Shown here: positions 5,713 through 8,013 of the stretch, one piece after another
Position numbering within the stretch: the stretch's first letter is position 1
How the letters are laid out: each line of letters starts with the position of its first letter
From: DATJFH01 sp035495815
GTDB taxonomy: Bacteria > Acidobacteriota > Terriglobia > Bryobacterales > Bryobacteraceae
Reading direction: 5' to 3'
NCBI GenBank assembly: GCA_035495815.1
Contig: DATJFH010000096.1
Location: 1 to 8,013 of the forward strand
Length of the DNA stretch: 8,013 nucleotides
Notes under the pieces: model-generated
What the model was told of the DNA's origin: nothing
Database searches by the model: none
The model's input: the letters and a program-made list of their open reading frames with translations, nothing else
Made by a program: the position numbers and the translations under genes

Positions 5713-6680
5713 GGCCGCTGCAGGCGGCAGCGGCCGCGCTCATACTCTCCGGATGCGGATATGTGGGCGAGCCCATGTATCCGCTGCTCAATATCCCGGA
5801 GCCGGTCACCGACCTGGCGGCAGTCGAACACGGACGGGCGATCGTCTACCATTTCACGATGCCCGCGCTGACCACGGAAGGCAAGCAGGCCAAAATCGGG
5901 CGCATCGAAATCCGCGCCGGCGAAGCGCCGCCGGGCGAGTTCAATCGCGACGCCTGGCTCTCGAAAGCCATCGAGCTCGCGGCCACGCCGGACGAGCGAG
6001 GTGAGGTGAGGAGCCAATTCCCGGCCAACCCGTGGCTCGGCAAAGAGATCATTCTGGGAGTGAGGGTGTACGGCTCCAACGGCCGCGCGGGCGAATGGTC
6101 CCTGGTCCCGATCACCGTCGTGGCGCCGCTGGCGAAACCGGACGCTGTTTCCGCAATGGCCGTCAAGGAGGGCGTGCGCGTGAGCTGGCGGAGCGCCGCC
6201 CGGCAGCACAGGGTTTTCCGCCGCGTTGGAGACGAGATGGATTTCGCGGCCGCCGCCACGGTGGAAGGCTCGGAATGGCTGGACGCCGGCGCAGAATTCG
6301 GCAAGCTCTACCGGTACCGGATCCAGGCCGTGCAGAAGACCGGCAACGGCGACGCGGAGAGCGAGATCTCGGAGACCAGGGAAATCACCCCGGCTGACAC
6401 TTTCCCGCCGGCGGTCCCCTCGGGCCTGGCTGCGGTGACTGGCACGAAAAGCATCGAGCTGGTCTGGGAACGGAACACGGAAGCGGACTTGGCCGGCTAT
6501 CGCCTGTACCGCGCGTCCGCCGGCGGCAAACTCGAAAAGATCGCCGATATTCAGGAAGTCCCCAGCTACAGCGATCCAAAGGTGGAAAGCGGCAAGAGTT
6601 ACCGTTATGCTGTTTCCGCGATCGACCGCATCGGCAATGAGAGCCCGCAGTCAGAGCCGGTCGACATCAGCGCGCCATAG
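5709..6680 (+). CDS. Lipoprotein with two fibronectin type III domains
   Basis: The protein begins at GTG 5709 within hslU's stop (GTGA overlap, four bases), so translation is probably coupled to hslU. The N-terminus is a short Ala-rich hydrophobic segment followed by the lipobox LSGC, so Cys16 would be lipidated and the mature protein held in the envelope. No charged n-region beyond Arg2 is present. After a ~110-residue beta-rich, Pro-containing region come two FN3-like domains, roughly 138-222 and 233-321; the second is clearest, with ELVWERNTEADLAGYRLYR and SYRYAVSAIDRIGNESPQSE. The first has RVSW and YRYRIQAV in matching places. FN3 repeats usually serve binding or spacing; no catalytic motif is seen and no specific function can be given. 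The gene is 323 codons, intact, last in the hslVU operon and convergent with the radical SAM gene. Confidence 0.85.
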   Translation: MRPLQAAAAALILSGCGYVGEPMYPLLNIPEPVTDLAAVEHGRAIVYHFTMPALTTEGKQAKIGRIEIRAGEAPPGEFNRDAWLSKAIELAATPDERGEVRSQFPANPWLGKEIILGVRVYGSNGRAGEWSLVPITVVAPLAKPDAVSAMAVKEGVRVSWRSAARQHRVFRRVGDEMDFAAAATVEGSEWLDAGAEFGKLYRYRIQAVQKTGNGDAESEISETREITPADTFPPAVPSGLAAVTGTKSIELVWERNTEADLAGYRLYRASAGGKLEKIADIQEVPSYSDPKVESGKSYRYAVSAIDRIGNESPQSEPVDISAP

Positions 6681-6788
6681 ACGGGCTTTCGTCGGGTGAT
6701 ACGGCGGAACAAGCGCGCCCGCTAGCAGAGCCACGAACCAGAGTAACCGTCCGACACAGCCTCTCCGACGGCGCCTTGACGGGGGTGA

Positions 6789-7916
6789 TTACTCCGGCTC
6801 GTAGAGGCAGAACGGGTCGGAAGCCAGCGGGCTGCCGGCGGCTTCGTACGCCCGTGCTCTCGATCCGCCGCAGAGAGCGCTGTATTCGCACACTCCGCAG
6901 CGGCCTTCGAACTGGCCCGGGTCATGCATCGAGCGGAACAGGGGCGAATTGCGGTACACGTCGGCGAGGCGGTCGCGGCGCACGTTACCTGCGGCGAGTG
7001 GGAGGAATCCGGCCGGGCAGATGTCGCCGGTGTTGGACACGAATACGATTCCATGGCCGTCCCGAATGCCGAAACTTCGGTAGGCCGGGCTGCGCTTGAT
7101 CTGCTCGCCGGTCAGGCCTTCCTCACGCATCGCCTCGAGAGCTACGCGGCGGTACGAGGGCGCCTCGGTCGTCGCCACCGTGAATGGCGCGATCCGGGAG
7201 GTGGCATGGATCCACTTCATGAGCTTCTCTCCCTCTTCTGGCGAGAGCGGCTGCAGCACCTTGCCGCGGCCGACCGATATGAGAAAAAAAAGGCTCCACC
7301 GGGTTACCGCGAAAGGCTTCAAGAGTTCGTAAATGGCGGCCGCGTCGCCGGCAGTCTCGGCCGCCACCAGCGTGTTCACCTGCAAGGGCATCCCGAGTTC
7401 CTGCGCCCAGCCAAGCGCCTGTAGGGTGCGATCGAACGTGCCCGTGACCCCGCGGATCGAATCGTGACGTTCGGCTGTCGAGCCGTCCAGGCTCAGGCCC
7501 AATCCTTCGACTGAGCTCTCCTTGAGCCGCACCAGAGTCTCCCGCGAGAGCGCCGGGGTGGCTGCGGGTGTGATCGAGACGCCGATGCCGAGATTTCGCG
7601 CTTCGGCGATCAACTCATAGAGATCCTTGCGAGCCAGGGGATCGCCGCCGGTCAGGATCAGCTGCGGCAGCGGCTCGCCGAATTCCGGAATCTGGCGCAG
7701 AAAGCTCACGCCTTCCTCCAACGTAAGCTCCAACGGATGAGGATCGGGCGCGGCCTCCGCGCGGCAGTGGCGGCAAGCCAGAGCGCAAGCCTGTGTCGTT
7801 TCCCAATAAATATTGATGGGGGTGCGGGCGTAGTTCCTGGGCGCATGGCGCAGGGAACCCGCGGGATGTAGACCGCCTGGCATAACTCCAGCGTACACCG
7901 GCTCTTCCCTACTCAC
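6789..7916 (-). CDS. Radical SAM/SPASM domain protein (TIGR04053-like)
   Basis: This is a radical S-adenosylmethionine enzyme with a C-terminal SPASM extension. CxxxCxxC at Cys44, Cys48 and Cys51 (TQACALACRHC) binds the SAM-cleaving 4Fe-4S cluster. LILTGGDPLAR is the GGE-type SAM motif, followed by the SxTPAATP and LSLDGSTAERHDSIRG segments of the TIM-barrel. The SPASM part holds Cys300 (DICPAGFLP), Cys340, Cys343, Cys349 (CGVCEYSALCGGSRARAY) and Cys370, enough for one or two auxiliary clusters. The overall pattern (GFLPLAAGNVRR, CGGSRARAY) recalls family TIGR04053; its reaction is, to my knowledge, not established. SPASM proteins often modify peptides or build cofactors (PqqE, MftC), but no precursor peptide is visible nearby. 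Start is uncertain: GTG 7916 has GGAAGGA only one base away; in-frame GTG 7898 and ATG 7883 are alternatives. A T8 run (7284-7291) is in frame. Confidence 0.9.
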   Translation of the reverse strand: MSREEPVYAGVMPGGLHPAGSLRHAPRNYARTPINIYWETTQACALACRHCRAEAAPDPHPLELTLEEGVSFLRQIPEFGEPLPQLILTGGDPLARKDLYELIAEARNLGIGVSITPAATPALSRETLVRLKESSVEGLGLSLDGSTAERHDSIRGVTGTFDRTLQALGWAQELGMPLQVNTLVAAETAGDAAAIYELLKPFAVTRWSLFFLISVGRGKVLQPLSPEEGEKLMKWIHATSRIAPFTVATTEAPSYRRVALEAMREEGLTGEQIKRSPAYRSFGIRDGHGIVFVSNTGDICPAGFLPLAAGNVRRDRLADVYRNSPLFRSMHDPGQFEGRCGVCEYSALCGGSRARAYEAAGSPLASDPFCLYEPE

Positions 7917-7993
7917 GTCCTTCCAGGAATATAAATATTACTGCCGGTAGCGTCCCGCCCGAAGGCCTTGCTCCTGGAACGGCGGATCTGAAG
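7917..7993. promoter_or_regulatory. AT-rich divergent promoter region with inverted repeats
   Basis: Upstream of the radical SAM gene sits an AT-only island, AATATAAATATT (7928-7939), in otherwise GC-rich DNA; its arms AATAT/ATATT are inverted around AA. On the minus strand it offers TATATT or TAATAT as -10 candidates, but no convincing -35. TTCCAGGA (7921-7928) and TCCTGGAA (7972-7979) are inverted copies 43 bases apart flanking the island. This could be a regulated two-way promoter, but eight-base repeats may be chance. Confidence 0.35.
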
Positions 7994-8013
7994 ATGTCCG
8001 TCTACGCCATGAT
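7994..8013 (+). CDS. Possible first codons of a divergent gene (rplU-like?), partial
   Basis: An ATG at 7994, seven bases after GGCGGA, opens a frame reading MSVYAM and then AT at the window edge. Ribosomal protein L21 commonly starts with a similar short run (YAVI or YAII near the N-terminus), so this may be the start of rplU. Only six full codons are present, so the call is a guess from a very short match. On the other strand the same bases could equally end a gene (ATG GCG TAG). Confidence 0.2.

Noticed and set aside
6681..6788. Intrinsic terminator between the convergent lipoprotein and radical SAM genes
   Set aside because: Only weak stems (CCGTC/GACGG with a 15-base loop; AGCG/CGCT) and no following T-run on either strand.
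7284..7291. A8 run (T8 on the coding strand) in the radical SAM gene as a phase-variation tract
   Set aside because: The frame is intact and encodes an expected LFFLIS barrel strand; with one sequence there is no sign of length variation.
1..8013. CRISPR array, insertion sequence, integrase or toxin-antitoxin pair
   Set aside because: I saw no repeated spacer-like units, transposase or integrase motifs, or paired small genes anywhere in the window.

Overview
The window reads as chromosomal DNA of a GC-rich, Gram-negative-type bacterium, most likely an Acidobacteriota member of the Solibacter/Bryobacterales kind. This placement is an inference from protein style: a Tat-type sulfatase, HslVU, a lipoprotein with fibronectin type III repeats, and an uncharacterised accessory family I associate with that group. 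It is not a phylogenetic result.

Layout, left to right. At 1-392 (minus) lies the N-terminal part of a short-chain dehydrogenase that runs off the left edge. It has no ordinary start codon and appears to lack the segment carrying the catalytic Asn. A 66-base divergent gap follows. A sulfatase of the heparan N-sulfatase type occupies 503-1945 (plus), and its twin-arginine export signal (459-502) sits one frame away across a six-C run. Next comes mutM/fpg (2016-2801, plus), intact. The block 2811-3740 (minus) holds a T-arm-less tRNA-Gly-like gene and then a gene broken by at least six frame changes, so it is largely decayed DNA. After it comes a tight plus-strand operon: hslV (3812-4351), hslU (4354-5712) and a lipoprotein with two FN3 domains (5709-6680), with gaps of +2 and -4 bases. 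A convergent radical SAM/SPASM gene fills 6789-7916 (minus). At the right edge, 7994-8013 may be the first codons of a divergent gene, possibly rplU.

How the genes work together: HslU unfolds substrates and feeds them to the HslV threonine protease in the cytoplasm. The overlapping lipoprotein gene is translationally coupled to hslU but its product acts in the envelope. MutM repairs oxidised guanine. The sulfatase would desulfate sulfated sugars outside the cytoplasm if its export signal is restored. The radical SAM enzyme has no visible peptide substrate nearby.

I do not see an undescribed system. The most notable feature is an uneven pattern of damage. The core genes (mutM, hslV, hslU) are clean, as are the lipoprotein and radical SAM genes. 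The SDR, the sulfatase leader, the tRNA-like gene and the unknown gene all carry small indels. That fits either real gene decay or local assembly error, and raw reads would decide.
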